Source: Hexactinellida sp. DTS-2022 (taxonomy: Eukaryota; Porifera; Hexactinellida). From it: a stretch of DNA of 64,000 nt. The translations under genes were made by a program, and so were the position numbers. Location of the stretch: assembly GCA_028753945.1 (NCBI GenBank), contig JAPNXP010000002.1:4650001-4714000 (forward strand), read 5' to 3'. Below, piece after piece: positions 1-11,480 of the stretch. Every line of letters begins with the position of its first letter. Position 1 is the stretch's first letter. Under the pieces are notes generated by a model. That model made no database searches. It had not been told where the DNA came from and worked only from the letters and a program-made list of their open reading frames with translations.

Positions 1-542
1 TAAGTTGATGGTGCATTAAGTATACAAATCGATGGGCAGATCAGGGATTCCAACCCATGATCAACTGATTGTCGGCCATATAAGCTAACCCCTGAGATAT
101 ATGTGCTTAATAATGTTAGTTTATTTAATTGAAGTATTTAAATGCACAATATATTACATATAAAACAAAGGAAAGTCAATTGCAATAGTTAAAAAAAGCT
201 AAATCATCAATAATGACGTCACCAAATTGACATTCTGAAGACTTTGCAGAATATTTTTTCAAAAAATTTAACTTCTCACATAATTTTATGATATATAGCT
301 TCATTTCAAAGAATAAACTCGCATTTCAATTTTGTCAATCAAAAACCTAAAATTTCACCCGAAGCATCCTTAAGGAGACATAAAGTTAAATATGGCCAGT
401 TTCTATAGAACGTCTCTACAAAGTTAATCAGAACACTCCAATTTTTATATCAGCATGACTGGAAGCACATAAAAAGTCATCAAAAAAATTTCTAGACGAT
501 TCTGATGTATATTCTTGTTTGGGCGATTATTGATTTCAAGCC
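1..542. repeat. Old interspersed repeat, no gene
   Basis: No reading frame here looks coding. About 35-370 resembles 25793-26130, in the same order and orientation, and a shorter part resembles 37860-37980, so this is a dispersed repeat. At 368-371 a TTAA is followed by sequence resembling the end of the 44552-45447 element, which suggests another TTAA-flanked insertion starts there. The hAT and Ginger elements that follow interrupt this older unit, which resumes after 8549. Confidence 0.6.
36..112 (-). repeat. tRNA-like segment (possible SINE head)
   Basis: Read on the minus strand, this has an A-box-like CTCAGGGGTTAGC and a degenerate B-box-like GGGTTGGAATCCC at tRNA-like spacing. A better-kept copy lies at 25793-25868 with GGTTCGATGCC. 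The acceptor halves do not pair, so it is not a working tRNA. It may be the Pol III promoter head of a tRNA-derived SINE, or a tRNA pseudogene inside a larger repeat. Confidence 0.4.
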
Positions 543-550
543 CCATTTAG

Positions 551-3500
551 TAGGCCGGATCAAGAAAAGTACAATTGGTCGGATCAACTTGTACCTAAGG
601 GAAAAGTTGCCTTTACTCCTTTCTAGGATTATATGAAATTTAGATCCGAAAAATATATTGATTTGACCCTTGCGGTTTAATAGTTTTGCTGTGTCACTTT
701 CACATAATTGACCTTAAATCCTCCGAATTTTCAAAATCCTTTGACTTAGCCCCTTTAAATGTATTAATTAGTAATAGTAAGTCGCCTATTTGCTGTCGAA
801 TAGTATATAAAGCTAATCTCCATCTATTAGGATACTAAAGTTATGAAGAAATTCTTTGTATTTTCGATCATACCCTAATAATATCACCCTCCCCCCCTCC
901 TTCCCTCCTTCTTTCCCAAAATTTGAAAATGCATAACACTAGCTTTATAATTGTCAAACATAGTTGATTTCTGTGTCTAAATCTAAATTCATCATTAAAT
1001 TGGTTTAAAGATATTTCATACACATTCCTTAACCCATGCATTTAACTTAGTTACCATTTATCTAATATGGAATTTATGGTTAATTATTGTATCTTCATAA
1101 ATACTCTGATCAGATCAACCCTTTAGAGTATTTTTATTCCTATAATTTATTGATCTTTGAATATGGCAGAATACACGCGTGGTAAAATAATTCATCCTGT
1201 GTTCGGTTACCCTGGACCTATACCAGAAAATCAACTCCCAACAAAACTAGATCTGTATAATCATTACAGAATGCTTAGAAATGAAAATTCGAAATTCACT
1301 AGAGACGATATTGCGAAAGAACTTACACAAATAATAGTGCGCATCTATGAAAAGTCTTCTATACCAACAATATCTGAGATCAAAATAAAACAATACATCA
1401 ATTCTGGTATTATTGAGAGAGCTAAATACCACGGAAAAAGTATCCAAAACAAGCAACAACCTGACCGTGTCCAACCTATAATTTCCGAATTCAATGTTCT
1501 GTTCGACGTCTCGAGTTGTAAATGCCCGATTGAAGAAGGCAAATGTTTTTGCTCTTTCGATAAAAAGATACCAAGCCGCGAGTGGCCATTTCTCCTTGAT
1601 CAGCGAAACGCTAGAAAATTATTTTTATCCAGCTTGGATCGCTCGACCACCTCCAAAAATATTGCTGCTCAAAAGAGAAAAGAGGCACAATATGAAAGAG
1701 AAGAAAGCGAACTGAAGAGACAACAACCTGATCAACCTTCGCAGGAATTTTTGAATGTGACCTTGAAGAGTTTGAATCTTACGACCCAAATACATCGAAT
1801 AATCACAAGCATACACGTAATCATAATCAATTGCGAAATTTAGCCATAATGTGTGATATATATCAGATAAGCGATCGCGCAGGCGCAGCTATAGCCAACG
1901 CAGTACTCCAGGATTACGGTATTATCACACCAGATGAAAATAGTCTAATTATTGATAGAAACAAACTACGTAGATCGAGATTTTCAGTGAGAAGGGTTCT
2001 AGCTAACGAAGCTCACGAGAATATCACGGATATCACTGCGATTTATTTTGATGGCCGTAAAGATCAAACTCGAGTGATGGTAGAGAGAGAGGATGGAAAT
2101 CTTCACCAGGATACTGTGAATGAAGAACATTACACCGTCTTATCTGAACCAGGAAATCAGTATATTGCCCATGTAACACCTAGTTCTGGTAAATCAAAAG
2201 ATATAGCAAGGGAATTGGTTGATCTTTGCAGGGAGCGGAATTCAGATTTAAAGGCTGTTGGAGCTGATGGAGCTCGAGTTAACACTGGAATCCATAATGG
2301 ATGTATTAGACTCCTTGAACTAGAGTTCTCAAAACCACTCCACTGGTTTATTTGCCAATTACACAGTAATGAACTTCCATTGAGGCATCTCTTTGAGAGA
2401 ATAGATGGGAAAACCCGTGGACCCAATAGTTTTAAAGGAGTAATTGGAAAAGAACTTAATTCTGATTTTGCTAGCAAGCCAATCGCGGTTTATAATCCTA
2501 TATGCGGTAAAAGTCAGTACATCAATTGCGAGATTCTCAACAATTTAAGTACAGATCACAAATATCTATATAATATATGTCATGCAGTTCAGCCTGGTAA
2601 CTGCTCATCTGAACTTGCATCGATGCAACCTGGCCCTATACATCATGCTAGATGGACAACTTTAGCCAATAGGTTACTTCGATCTTACATTTCAACGATC
2701 CATCCTACACCTGAATTATCCCGAATTGTCTATTTTATCGTCAATTACTATGCACCAGTTTGGTTTAGAATTAAGAGTAATTCTATATGAACAGATGGAC
2801 CTAGAAACCTATTCTATGCAATATCTTTACTGCGAGAGTTACCGGACTACGATCAAGAAGTAGTTTGTGATGTGCTACAGAGAAATGCATATTTTTGTCA
2901 TCCAGAAAACCTTCTGTTATCGATGCTTGCAGACAATGATGTTCAAATTAGACAAAAGGCAGTGAACACTATTTTAGATATCCGCACCAACAATTCATCA
3001 TTTGGACAGAATGAAATTCGCCCATTTAAGCTTCCTTCAATAAGGTTCACTGCTGAAACATACGTGGATATGATTGATTGGGAAACATCTCTTATCACAG
3101 AACCGCCTTTGACAAAACACCTCTCAAAAGAAGTACTACTTAATAGTGTGTATACTCCTATAGAAATACCAGGATATCCATGCCATACACAAGCTGTTGA
3201 AAGAACTATTCAACTAGTTACAAAAGCTTCATCATCAGTAACAGGGGAAGAGGCGAGACATGGATTAATTCTTACAACACTAACCTCGAGAGAACAAATG
3301 CCTGCTTTTGAGTCATTAAAAGATTATACATGTTAAATTAACTGCATATAATATAATTGAACCTTGCTTTATTCAACAACTGATCAAAAAGCTAGTGTTA
3401 TGCATTTTCAAATTTTGGGAAAGAAGGAGGGAAGGAGGGGGGGGGGGTGATATTATTAGGGTATGATCGAAAATACAAAGAATTTCTTCATAACTTTAGT

Positions 3501-3783
3501 ATCCTAATAGATGGAGATTAGCTTTATATACTATTCGACAGCAAATTGGCGACTTACTATCACTAATTAATACATTTAAAGGGGCTAAGTCAAAGGATTT
3601 TGAAAATTCGGAGGATTTAAGGTCAATTATGTGAAAGTGACACAGCAAAACTATTAAACCGCAAGGGTCAAATCAATATATTTTTCGGATCTAAATTTCT
3701 TATAATCCTAGAAAGGAGTAAAGGCAACTTTTCCCTTAGTTAGAAGTTGATCCGACCAAATGTACTTTTCTTGATCCGGCCTA
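551..3783 (+). mobile_element. hAT-like DNA transposon with long inverted ends
   Basis: The element is 3233 bp and is flanked by an exact 8-bp duplication CCATTTAG at 543-550 and 3784-3791. Its inverted repeats, 551-945 and 3389-3783, are 395 bp each and nearly identical, starting TAGGCCGGATCAAG. An 8-bp duplication and a TAG start are typical of hAT elements, although ends this long are unusual for them. A pyrimidine-rich run (C/T) lies near the inner edge of each repeat. The well-kept ends suggest fairly recent insertion. The right duplication shares base 3791 with the duplication of the neighbouring Ginger element. Confidence 0.87.
1157..3336 (+). pseudogene. hAT-like transposase, broken twice
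   Basis: This is the transposase of the 551-3783 element, expected to cut and rejoin DNA in the nucleus. The first frame (1157-1843) carries the N-terminal region and a short Cys cluster (SCKCPIEEGKCFC). The frame continuing from 1831 holds FDGRKDQT (likely first catalytic Asp), GADGARVNTG (second Asp), FICQLHSNELP (the C-x2-H of hAT enzymes) and HHARWTT. The last part, 2872-3336, holds CHTQAVERTIQLVTKAS, the conserved C-terminal Glu region used in hAT catalysis and dimerisation. A one-base frameshift lies near 1746-1752 in a T run, and an in-frame stop lies at 2788-2790. Otherwise it reads as about 720 residues, close to the usual size. Assignment to hAT rests on these motifs and the 8-bp duplication. 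Confidence 0.78.
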
Positions 3784-4202
3784 CCATTTAGGCCTGTTGT
3801 ATGCCAGAATGACTCGCATGCTAGAATGACACAAACCATGGATATTCACTATCTATGCTAGAATGACACGCTCTACTAATCATCTAATGACTGTTAGAAC
3901 TTCACAGGTTTCTCAGTTCATTCAGACAATTACATTTCACTTTTTGTTATGGCTTCTTTATCTTTAGAAAATAGCTTTACAGGTACTTGTTTTAATGAAT
4001 TATAAGATTTCGAAATTGATTTCATTATTAGAAAAAGCAAAAATATGTTTAAAATTAAGACATTAAGATAGGTATTAACACCGATTATTCAGTATTTAAA
4101 TTGTTTGGTAGAATACTGTTCTAATTAATATTCCTGTATGTAGATTTACTAGATTAAGGCATACATACAGTAAGATTCCTTTCAATAACCATAGTTATAT
4201 TG

Positions 4203-7200
4203 TTATAATTCAATTCTATCAAAATCGTCTCTATTGAAAGTAGGGTAAGTTGAGTTCATCATTCTAATTACTGACTCAAAATGTTCTAAGTAATTTTCCA
4301 TGTACAATGCAGTTTCCTTCGAGTTTTCGAGACTTGCACTAAACCTCTGCCAGGAAACAGATTCGTGTGCTTGGCTTTTCAACGATACATAAATATCTAC
4401 ATCCAACATAGCAGATGTTGCCATTATCTCTGCTTCTGTTGCAAACACAGTGGTGTTGAGCATCATAGAGCGTTTTATATGTTCAAATGGGGTTTCTTTC
4501 CGCATCTTGAAAAATCCTATAAGTTTTTCTGAGCCTTCAAAAACCATATATCGACCAAGTTCATTACGTAACTTTGCATAGTGTGCTTCACTTCCAGTTA
4601 TCATTTTAGATAAACACCTAAAATAACAGTTCCCATCTCCACCTATTTTGCATGTTTTCCAGGGTTTGTTTTCTCCCAAGGGTTTACCTATCAGAATATG
4701 GTGCTGTTCGATTGGTTCAGAGAAGGGTAGATTGAGCTGATTGCATTTATCGTGTTGCCATTCTATGCTAATAGGTTGTATTCTAGCATCTTCATAACTT
4801 AATAAGGCAATTTCTGTTCCAAATTCATCACATTTTGGCGGAACCAAAAATGAAGTATGTAACTCATCCAATGCCTAAACAAATATATGTAATAGAAACG
4901 TTCTTAAAATGATGGAAAAACAAAGTAAATAATTGTTTACCAGTATTGCCAAAACTTTCAATGCATACTCTACAAGAAAAGTACTGCCCTCATTTGGAAA
5001 AAGTTCTTGCGTCCAATTCATAAGAATTTGATAGAATTCTTCTTTCTATGAATTATAAAATATGAATCACTAAATGGAAGATAAAAATCAATAACAATTA
5101 TAAGAGTATATTTACCATTGTTCTTTCATCGATGTCTTTAGTAAATAAAAAAATCTCCTGCTTCATGACTGGGGTGCCAATTTTCCTCCAAGAATGATGA
5201 AGATTATTGTGGTAATCAGATAAATAAGTGCCGTTTTCGTAATGTGTAAATAAAGGTTCCTATATAACAAAAATGTAATTACTGAAAACATGTTATCTCA
5301 AGATAATTCAGTAGACTACGTACACTTATAAGACGTAACTCAGGTTAGTGAGCATAAGTTACAGTTTCCCACGCTTCTGCAAATTTAGACAAGTATAGTA
5401 TTAATTAATTCTGTTAATACGAACTCCGAATAATAAGTAGATACTTTGTAGGTCCCCTAGTGTAAGTACTAACGAAAGCTAGAGAGTTCACTCTAGAACA
5501 TTAAACTTACTTTAAATTGTGCGAGTTTTTCTAATATTTGCTGTCTAGTTATTCCATATACAAATTCGATCTTCTGGTGTATTTGGATTATATTTGCCTT
5601 CTTCGTAGCAAGGTTGGTGAAATTATTCGTAGACCTCCTTTTAGTCTTATTGAGTGATGTTATAAGTTCAGGAATACCGCCAATATTTTCAGCCCGTGAA
5701 TGATAAAGTTTTGTGAGATGGGTGGGAATACGTGTTTCTTTTGCATTGTCTAATTTGCCAATTAAGCGTGGTTTGCCTCCAGTTGTATCTGGGTGATTAA
5801 CTGTCAGAATATGGCTATCTGTGACTTTTGATGCAACAAATGGTCCTTTATAGTAGGGTTGAAGCTTTGTACCAGGCAATTTTTTGTCTTTTGCAATATT
5901 ACGAGATATAAATTGATCTCCCACTTTTATCTCAAGAGGTCTAAATTAGAAAAAATTGTAATTCCTACACATCTATATTATTAAAACTCGCTTATTATGT
6001 GTGTGTGTGTGAGTGTGTTTTCCGGATTGTATTAAAAAGCTAGGGGAATAGAAAACGCAAGTATAATTAGATAGAGACTATCTTCCAAATGTTTTTATAG
6101 GTAAACAAGTATGCTAAACACGTATTTCGAATTTTCAACTATCTACTTAACTTGGTGATAGGATAGATCGACAAATTTGCGAAATATTGGAAGTTATCTA
6201 AGTACAGTCAACTCTCGTTATATCGAAGTGCTTGGGACCTGTAAATTCCTTCGTTATATCCGGATATTAGTTATAAGAGAATAATAATTAATGCATTCAG
6301 TTCTCTGGGGGAAATCTCCATTTCGTTATAAGCAGTTATTTCGTTATATCCGTTATAACGGGAGTTCACTGTAGTAGGTATTGACAGTTAAAATAGTTAA
6401 ATATACTATATTCTGAATAGGAATTTGGTATTGTCTACTGGAAATAAGATAATGTTTGTTGTTGTTAAGTGGAAACACCTAATAATAGGACATATACTAA
6501 AATTTAATATATCGAGAGTATTGGCTGAGTGATCCATCGCGAAGCCACCGAAGCCGAAAGGGTGATGAAAGGCAAGTATAATGAAAAGGAAATATACCTG
6601 TTTTTTGACACTTTTTTTGTCAAAATGATACTTTTGCTTCAACTGTTCTTTCAATATATTTTCTCGTGCTAGTGTACAAGACTGGTTATGTTTCTTTTGT
6701 AAAGGAGTGGTATATTCGCTTTTTGGTAACACAGCCTCGGAAACATATTCAAATCTAAAAGAAGTTTTAGTGAGAAATAAACATCAGTCTTCCATCCTTT
6801 AATAGAAGATGGTAGTTCAACTTATCGATCTTCATTCGTGTTATCGAAATCATTTTCTTCTGATTCAATCGTAGTAAAGTTATTCAAATGCACATAGTCT
6901 AACAATCCGATATGGTTTGAGTCTCTATTAAACATCATTCTAAAAGGTGTAGTTTTGATAGATCGTTTGTGAGTGGAATTCATAATTAGGACAGCTGACT
7001 TTAAGATCTTGGACCATTTACATTTCGACTGCACTTCCATTTTGGCCAATTTTCTAGGTGAAAATATATATCAGATAAACAATAATCGAATAATATATTT
7101 AAAAAATAGTGAATTATAACTGGCTAGTAGTAAACATACTTCTTAAGAGTTTTATTGTGCGCTTCTACCATACCATTGGCCTGAGGGTGATAAGCGGTAG

Positions 7201-8220
7201 TAGAACGGTTATCCACACCCAACTTAGCGTGAAATTCTTTGTAGACTTTGCTTGAAAATTCCTTTCCTTGGTCATGTTGAATTATGCTCGGGATCCCAAC
7301 CTCTATCTAGGTAGACATCTTGCAACGCCATAATGACGGAGTTGGTTGTCCTATCAAGCAGTGGACGGGCAAGAACATACTTGCTTAAATAACATACGAT
7401 GACTAAAACATGTATGTACTCGTCTTGTCCAGGATATAATGAGGGTAGATCAACTATGAGATCAACCCCAACATGTTTCATGGATGATCTGGTGGTGAGA
7501 TAGGTGTTAGCTCTAGTTTAGGATTAGGAGGTCTTGAAGAATTGATTTGGCATGTGTGACACTTTCGAATCTTGATATAGAATTGTATAAAATCAATTTT
7601 AATCATCATAATATTTAATTAACATCGAAATACTCAACCATAAAAATATTAGTCCATTACTCACGTATTGTTTTACATCGTTAGAAATGTTCTTCCAGTA
7701 CCATTCATTACTTATCGATTCATATGTGGCATTAATACCACCATGTCCCAATATATCGTGATGCTGCTCAAAGATTTTGGCAAGTTTGGAAGGCTCTGGG
7801 CACTCGAATAATTTACCATTTGACGCTGATATCTATGAAAACAATATAATATAACAGTGCTTTCAGAAATGGAGATACATTCGATTCCGCTTAAAGCGGT
7901 ATTAGAGCCACCGCTTAAATATCCATTTCCGTTTAATTAATTAATCGGGTCAAAGTAACCTGATCCCGAGGTGACTCTACTAAGCGGAGTCGACTGTATT
8001 AGGGACCATTTATTAACGTTAGGTAATTTCCTGAAAATGCACACCCTCGTAAAACAGTCCCTTATTTTGTACTCACCTTAAAAAGAGTGCCGTATTTCAT
8101 TCGATAATTGGAAACTTTCCTCAGGAAATTTTTCTTGGCAAACCTATTTCTTGGAATACTTTCTGGCCATACTCCCTGATCAATGTAGTTGGTAAGTTCT
8201 CGACACTCTTCAGGGTCCAT
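4203..8220 (-). CDS. Ginger integrase-type transposase fused to an OTU protease domain
   Basis: On the minus strand, nine exons with GT-AG borders can be read: 8220-8077, 7832-7665, 7570-7140, 7053 to about 6820, 6754-6598, 5940-5511, 5259-5116, 5045-4941 and 4874-4203. Exon 1 starts MDPEECRELTNYI. Exons 2-3 carry the HHCC zinc site (HHDILGHGGI, then CHTCQ). Exon 3 carries the integrase core (VGVDLIVDLP; YHPQANGMVEAHNKTL). Exon 6 carries the integrase C-terminal fold (YYKGPFVASKV). The last exon holds GGDGNCYFRCLSKMITGSE, the catalytic Asp/Cys block of OTU cysteine proteases (deubiquitinases), and a likely His in LEHFESVI. It looks nearly whole, with about one break in the core exon. The end of exon 4 is uncertain. 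OTU domains are known in some Ginger elements. One long protein or two gene products are both possible. Confidence 0.8.
5963..6120 (+). mobile_element. Helitron-like fragment in a Ginger intron
   Basis: It begins ATCTATATTATTAAAACTCGC, includes a TG dinucleotide run and TTCCGGATTGTATTAAAA, and continues to GTAAACAAGTATGCT. The same order of motifs occurs at 20605-20800 and, reversed, at 17818-18059 and 32830-33056. A TC start after A fits Helitron 5' ends. No Rep or helicase is present. Confidence 0.45.
6205..6371. mobile_element. pogo/Tigger-type MITE
   Basis: The unit is 167 bp with inverted ends CAGTCAACTCTCGTTATA and CGTTATAACGGGAGTTCACTG (right end as read on plus), flanked by TA at 6203-6204 and 6372-6373. 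A CAGT start and TA duplication are typical of pogo/Tigger elements. It lies in the intron between exons 5 and 6 of the Ginger gene. Confidence 0.8.
7878..7996. mobile_element. mariner/pogo-type MITE
   Basis: The unit is 119 bp with inverted ends CATTCGATTCCGCTTA and TAAGCGGAGTCGACTG, flanked by TA at 7876-7877 and 7997-7998. It lies in the first intron of the Ginger gene and so need not disturb the protein. Confidence 0.75.
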
Positions 8221-8549
8221 AGAGATAACAAATAGTCTAATACGTATTGTGAAAGAGAAATTGATTCCCACATAATATTACGTATATATATACAACAAGA
8301 CGAATATTATAGCTACCATGAATTTAGTAAGGTAATTATGTCACCAATAATACAGTAATGCTATTTTAAAATCTAAAGATAAAGAAGCCATAACAAAAAG
8401 TGAAATGTAATTGTCTGAATAAACTGAGAAACCTGTGAAGTTCTAACAGTCATTAGATGATTAGTAGAGCGTGTCATTCTAGCATAGATAGTGAATATCC
8501 ATGGTTTGTGTCATTCTAGCATGCGAGTCATTCTGGCATACAACAGGCC

Positions 8550-8820
8550 AAAGAAAATGTTATGATTTTCGAGAATTGCGAATATTTGTGGAATATTATC
8601 AATTGAGAGAGTCAATAATTGTAGGGAGGCGATTATTTGATATCAACGGTTATTCTAGGCGGTGTCAAAAAATAATTAGGACCTAGTTTGGGGGGCGATT
8701 ATTCAAGGGGGGCGATTATTCGAGGGGGGGGCTACTATTCAAGGAAATACGGTAGTTCATATACCCTTAAAACGATCACTACTAGTGTTAGCAAGAAAGA
8801 ACTAATCTCTAGAATAGAGC
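8550..8820. repeat. Remnant repeat with G-rich GCGATTATT motifs
   Basis: This continues the older unit interrupted by the hAT and Ginger insertions. At 8689-8755 three G-rich repeats of the form GGGGGCGATTATTCAAG are seen, and a related GGGCGATTATTGATTTCAAG lies at 521-540. No coding frame is evident. It is probably one end of an old transposon that I cannot name. Confidence 0.4.
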
Positions 8821-8945
8821 CTAGCAACAAGACACGAACACAACACGAACACGAACACGACACGACACGAATTCGTGTTCGTGTCGTATTTGTGTCGTGT
8901 TGTGCCAAAAGCTTCGTGTTCGTCTCGTTTTCGTGTTGAAAGTTC
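8821..8945. repeat. Low-complexity inverted (ACACGA)n/(TCGTGT)n block
   Basis: The left half iterates ACACGA/ACACGAC and the right half iterates its complement, meeting at GAATTC near 8869, so the block could fold back. TAGC... on the left and ...GGGCTA on the right could be degraded hAT-type ends, but no target duplication is visible. Short frames across it are artefacts of the repeat. Confidence 0.55.
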
Positions 8946-9133
8946 ATGTATTTTGGTCGTGTTTGTATTGTGTTGGGCTAAATTTTCATCGGTGTTTTGT
9001 TATTAATATTATACAATACTTGTGGAATTCAAGTTATTGTATTATACTCCTATTTCACTTTTGTTTCCCCGTTAAACAACTAAAACTCTAATTAGTTACA
9101 CTTCGAAAACAAAACAGATACACTAATATCGAA

Positions 9134-10060
9134 TAATGGCATCCTTGGATTCTTCAAGGAAACGAGTTCTGCTTCGGAGAGAGTAAATTTGATTGGATCA
9201 CAAGAATCGATGAATATGGAGTTCAACTCGTTGACTGTGGGCAGTCAACTCGAAGATTCTGCTTCGGAAACTACATCCGAGTTCAAGAAACCACGAACAA
9301 GTCGTAGAAGAAAATATATACCTAGTGGAACCATTGGTTCAGATAAGTTGAAATATATTGAAGATAGTTTTCTAGAGGATTACAGTAGCTGGAATCAATA
9401 ATTGATGGAAAGAAAGTTAATTAAATGTATATTTCGAATGCGTATATTACGAATATGAAACCTAAATTGCAATATTCCATGTATTTAGTGTACAATAAAC
9501 ATTATTATTGGTTCACTATATTACTATTTTCTATGGGAATGCTTATGGAGTACGAATACTTTTGGTAGGGGAGTGTAGATTCAATAAGATTAAAACGGAG
9601 GAACTTGCTGTAGCTGAGAAGGAAGCTGATACGAGAATGGAAAGGGCGACGATGCAGTTACAATCTCAGAACGTCATTGATCCCGCTACGATTGGTGCCC
9701 ATGTTTCTGCTTCTTTAGACGGTGCTTATCATTCTTCGGCTTGCATGTCTTCTATTGTATCAACAACAACAGGAAAAGTCCTTGTTTACAAAGTAGCCTC
9801 CAACAGTTGTCCTACATGTACTCGATATGAAAATAAATACAATATTGGTTACTATCAGACGAAGAACGAGAGAAGTGGGATTGTGGGATTCTATTACTAG
9901 AATGGATGAAACAAGATTGAAGGGCCAGTTCAAAAGTGCTATTCTCTTCGCAAACTTTATATGATTGCCAATATTTTAAATTATACCATGAAGTTGGCAA
10001 GAGACCTTGTTCAGAGGTGATTCTTAAACCTGCTGATTCCAGGATTCATGTTCTTTTAAC
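9134..10060 (+). pseudogene. Kolobok-like transposase relic (PF20700 type)
   Basis: The first part (to 9402) is a Ser-rich N-terminal stretch with KKPRTSRRRKY. The second part (about 9560-10060) contains IGAHVSASLDGAYHSSAC followed by TTTGKVLVYKVASNSCPTC. This matches the layout of the intact enzyme at 49290-51635 (VSFDGSWHTRGH, then TGLVLDYQLYERVCNKC): the first catalytic Asp and the following Cys pair of the Mutator-like transposase domain. The Asp is kept, but the typical Trp of DGSW is replaced. The frame is interrupted more than once and the second Asp and Glu regions are missing. The 3' flank (10066-10541) ends in a transposon terminus next to TTAA, so this is the remnant of the autonomous partner of the 41396-42070 MITE. 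Confidence 0.55.
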
Positions 10061-10065
10061 ATGTA

Positions 10066-10541
10066 AGTAATCCTTTGTTTCTAAAATAGAACAATGACAA
10101 TTATCTTATTAGTTATCAAATCTCAAAAATTAAATATCCCGATTGAGTAGACGAAAGTTACATAATTTTATAAAAATCGACTAATATCTTTTTGATGAAC
10201 CATCGATAACGAAAAAATAAATATATTTGAGTTATATCTATCACAACTATGTATTAGCAAAACCAAATTACTAAATAGTATTATTCAGTTTAATATCTTC
10301 TTTTGTGTATTTCTACAGTGAAATAAAAACATTTAGAATATTCAAAAGCAAGTGGCAGGCAAGTGGAGCAGTTCCCTATTATGCTACGTCATCATAACAA
10401 ATTCTGAAAATTTTGATTTTTTGAATGATATCGATAGAGAGTATAAAACAATGTCTAAATCCGAATTTTCTTGAAATTTGAATTATTTGATCGACCAGTT
10501 TTTCCCTCTGTTACAACGTGTATCAGTTAGGCAGTCTACAG
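10066..10541 (+). mobile_element. Right end of a TTAA element (GGCAGTCTACAG type)
   Basis: This resembles the last ~480 bp of the complete short element 41396-42070 and ends TCAGTTAGGCAGTCTACAG followed by TTAA at 10542-10545. Upstream it joins the transposase relic instead of the MITE interior, so MITE and coding element share a 3' end. No left end was found. The stretch 10546-10842 holds no convincing gene. Confidence 0.65.
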
Positions 10542-10842
10542 TTAAAAATGAATTCTTCTATTTTATTCAACGATGCATTATCTAGCCCATTCGTGGGTAA
10601 TGACGAGCGCTTTTTTTAGTCGAGTTGTCTATTTAGAAGCCTGGAGACCACTCCCTGGAAAGGAAGAAAAATTAAGTCTCCAAACTTTTACAAGCTTTAG
10701 ACATGCTTGTGTTGCTTTACCCCAAACAACTAGCCACCTGTTCGAAAATTGTGGATTTTCTTATCTTCTAACATCTTACAGACAGACCCACTAGAGCACC
10801 ATTTTGGTCCGTATCGTTTAATATAATGTTACTTGTATAATA

Positions 10843-10994
10843 CATGGGCGGCGCGGCCGCACCCCTTCGGATGATTCACACGCGGGCCCCACAACCGATT
10901 ACAAAGGCCCCCTTGTTCAGGCCCCCCGAGGCCCTGTACAAAGGGGACTAGTAGGTCGATCACCCGGGGGCCCCCAAAAGCCGCGCCGCCTCTG
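10843..10994. mobile_element. GC-rich hAT-type MITE
   Basis: The unit is about 152 bp and strongly GC-rich in an AT-rich setting, with inverted ends CATGGGCGGCGCGGC and GCCGCGCCGCCTCTG. The flanks GTATAATA and GTATAAAG match at 6 of 8 bases, weak support for an 8-bp duplication. Confidence 0.55.
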
Positions 10995-11044
10995 GTATAA
11001 AGTGTATAATTGTATCTTGTTTAAGAAAATGTATAACACATTAA

Positions 11045-11480
11045 CCGTAGACTGCCTAATCGCCACACAGTGTGGCAGTGCCAAAAAACTTAGTAAATAA
11101 ACTCCAAATTTCAAAAGATTTTCGATTTGAACATGTTTTCATATACTCTATCGATTTCGATCATAAAAAAGTTATTTGAAATTTCAAGAGGATGATATAG
11201 CATAAAAATGTCATCTGCCACTTGAAAGCCACCTCAATTAGAAACAATAAAATGAAAGCTTTGGCTGTGCAAAACATGTTAGTCATGGAATTCAATGTAT
11301 AGATCCTTTTTTGAATGTTTTACTCGTGTATTTATAGAGTTGTGGAACATAACGGAATCTTCTAACATTTTTCGTCATCCATGGTTCAAAAAGACAAACT
11401 TTAGTGGTTTTAAGTTAGATGGTATAGTTATCGAATACTACTTCGTAAATTTAATCGTGTGGGGATTCTTTGCTGCCTTT
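11045..11480 (+). mobile_element. Truncated CCGTAGACTGCC-family TTAA element
   Basis: It starts right after TTAA (11041-11044) with CCGTAGACTGCCTAATCGCC and the internal palindrome CACACAGTGTGGCAG. It matches the complete copies 14709-15390 (reversed) and 22939-23635. It fades out near 11480-11515, before the MULE, so it is a 5' fragment. The stretch 11515-11663 shows nothing further. Confidence 0.7.

Larger units (their letters stand above)
3795..8545 (-). mobile_element. Ginger DNA transposon
   Basis: The element is 4751 bp. Its ends start TGTTGTATGCCAGAATGAC, and the inverted repeats 3795-3968 and 8372-8545 are 174 bp with one mismatch seen. Each end repeats a motif like ATGCTAGAATGACAC three times, probably transposase-binding sites. 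A 4-bp duplication GGCC lies at 3791-3794 and 8546-8549. A TGTNR start, a 4-bp duplication and an integrase gene without reverse transcriptase or gag define Ginger elements, cut-and-paste relatives of Gypsy integrases. The matching ends imply recent insertion. Smaller elements sit in its introns. Confidence 0.88.

Noticed and set aside
3795-8545. Integrase with HHCC zinc site suggested a Gypsy-type retroelement
   Set aside because: There is no reverse transcriptase, gag or long terminal repeats; instead 174-bp inverted ends and a 4-bp duplication define a Ginger DNA transposon.
8688-8947. Arg/Thr- or Val/Phe-rich small proteins on both strands
   Set aside because: They are read from the (ACACGA)n inverted low-complexity block.
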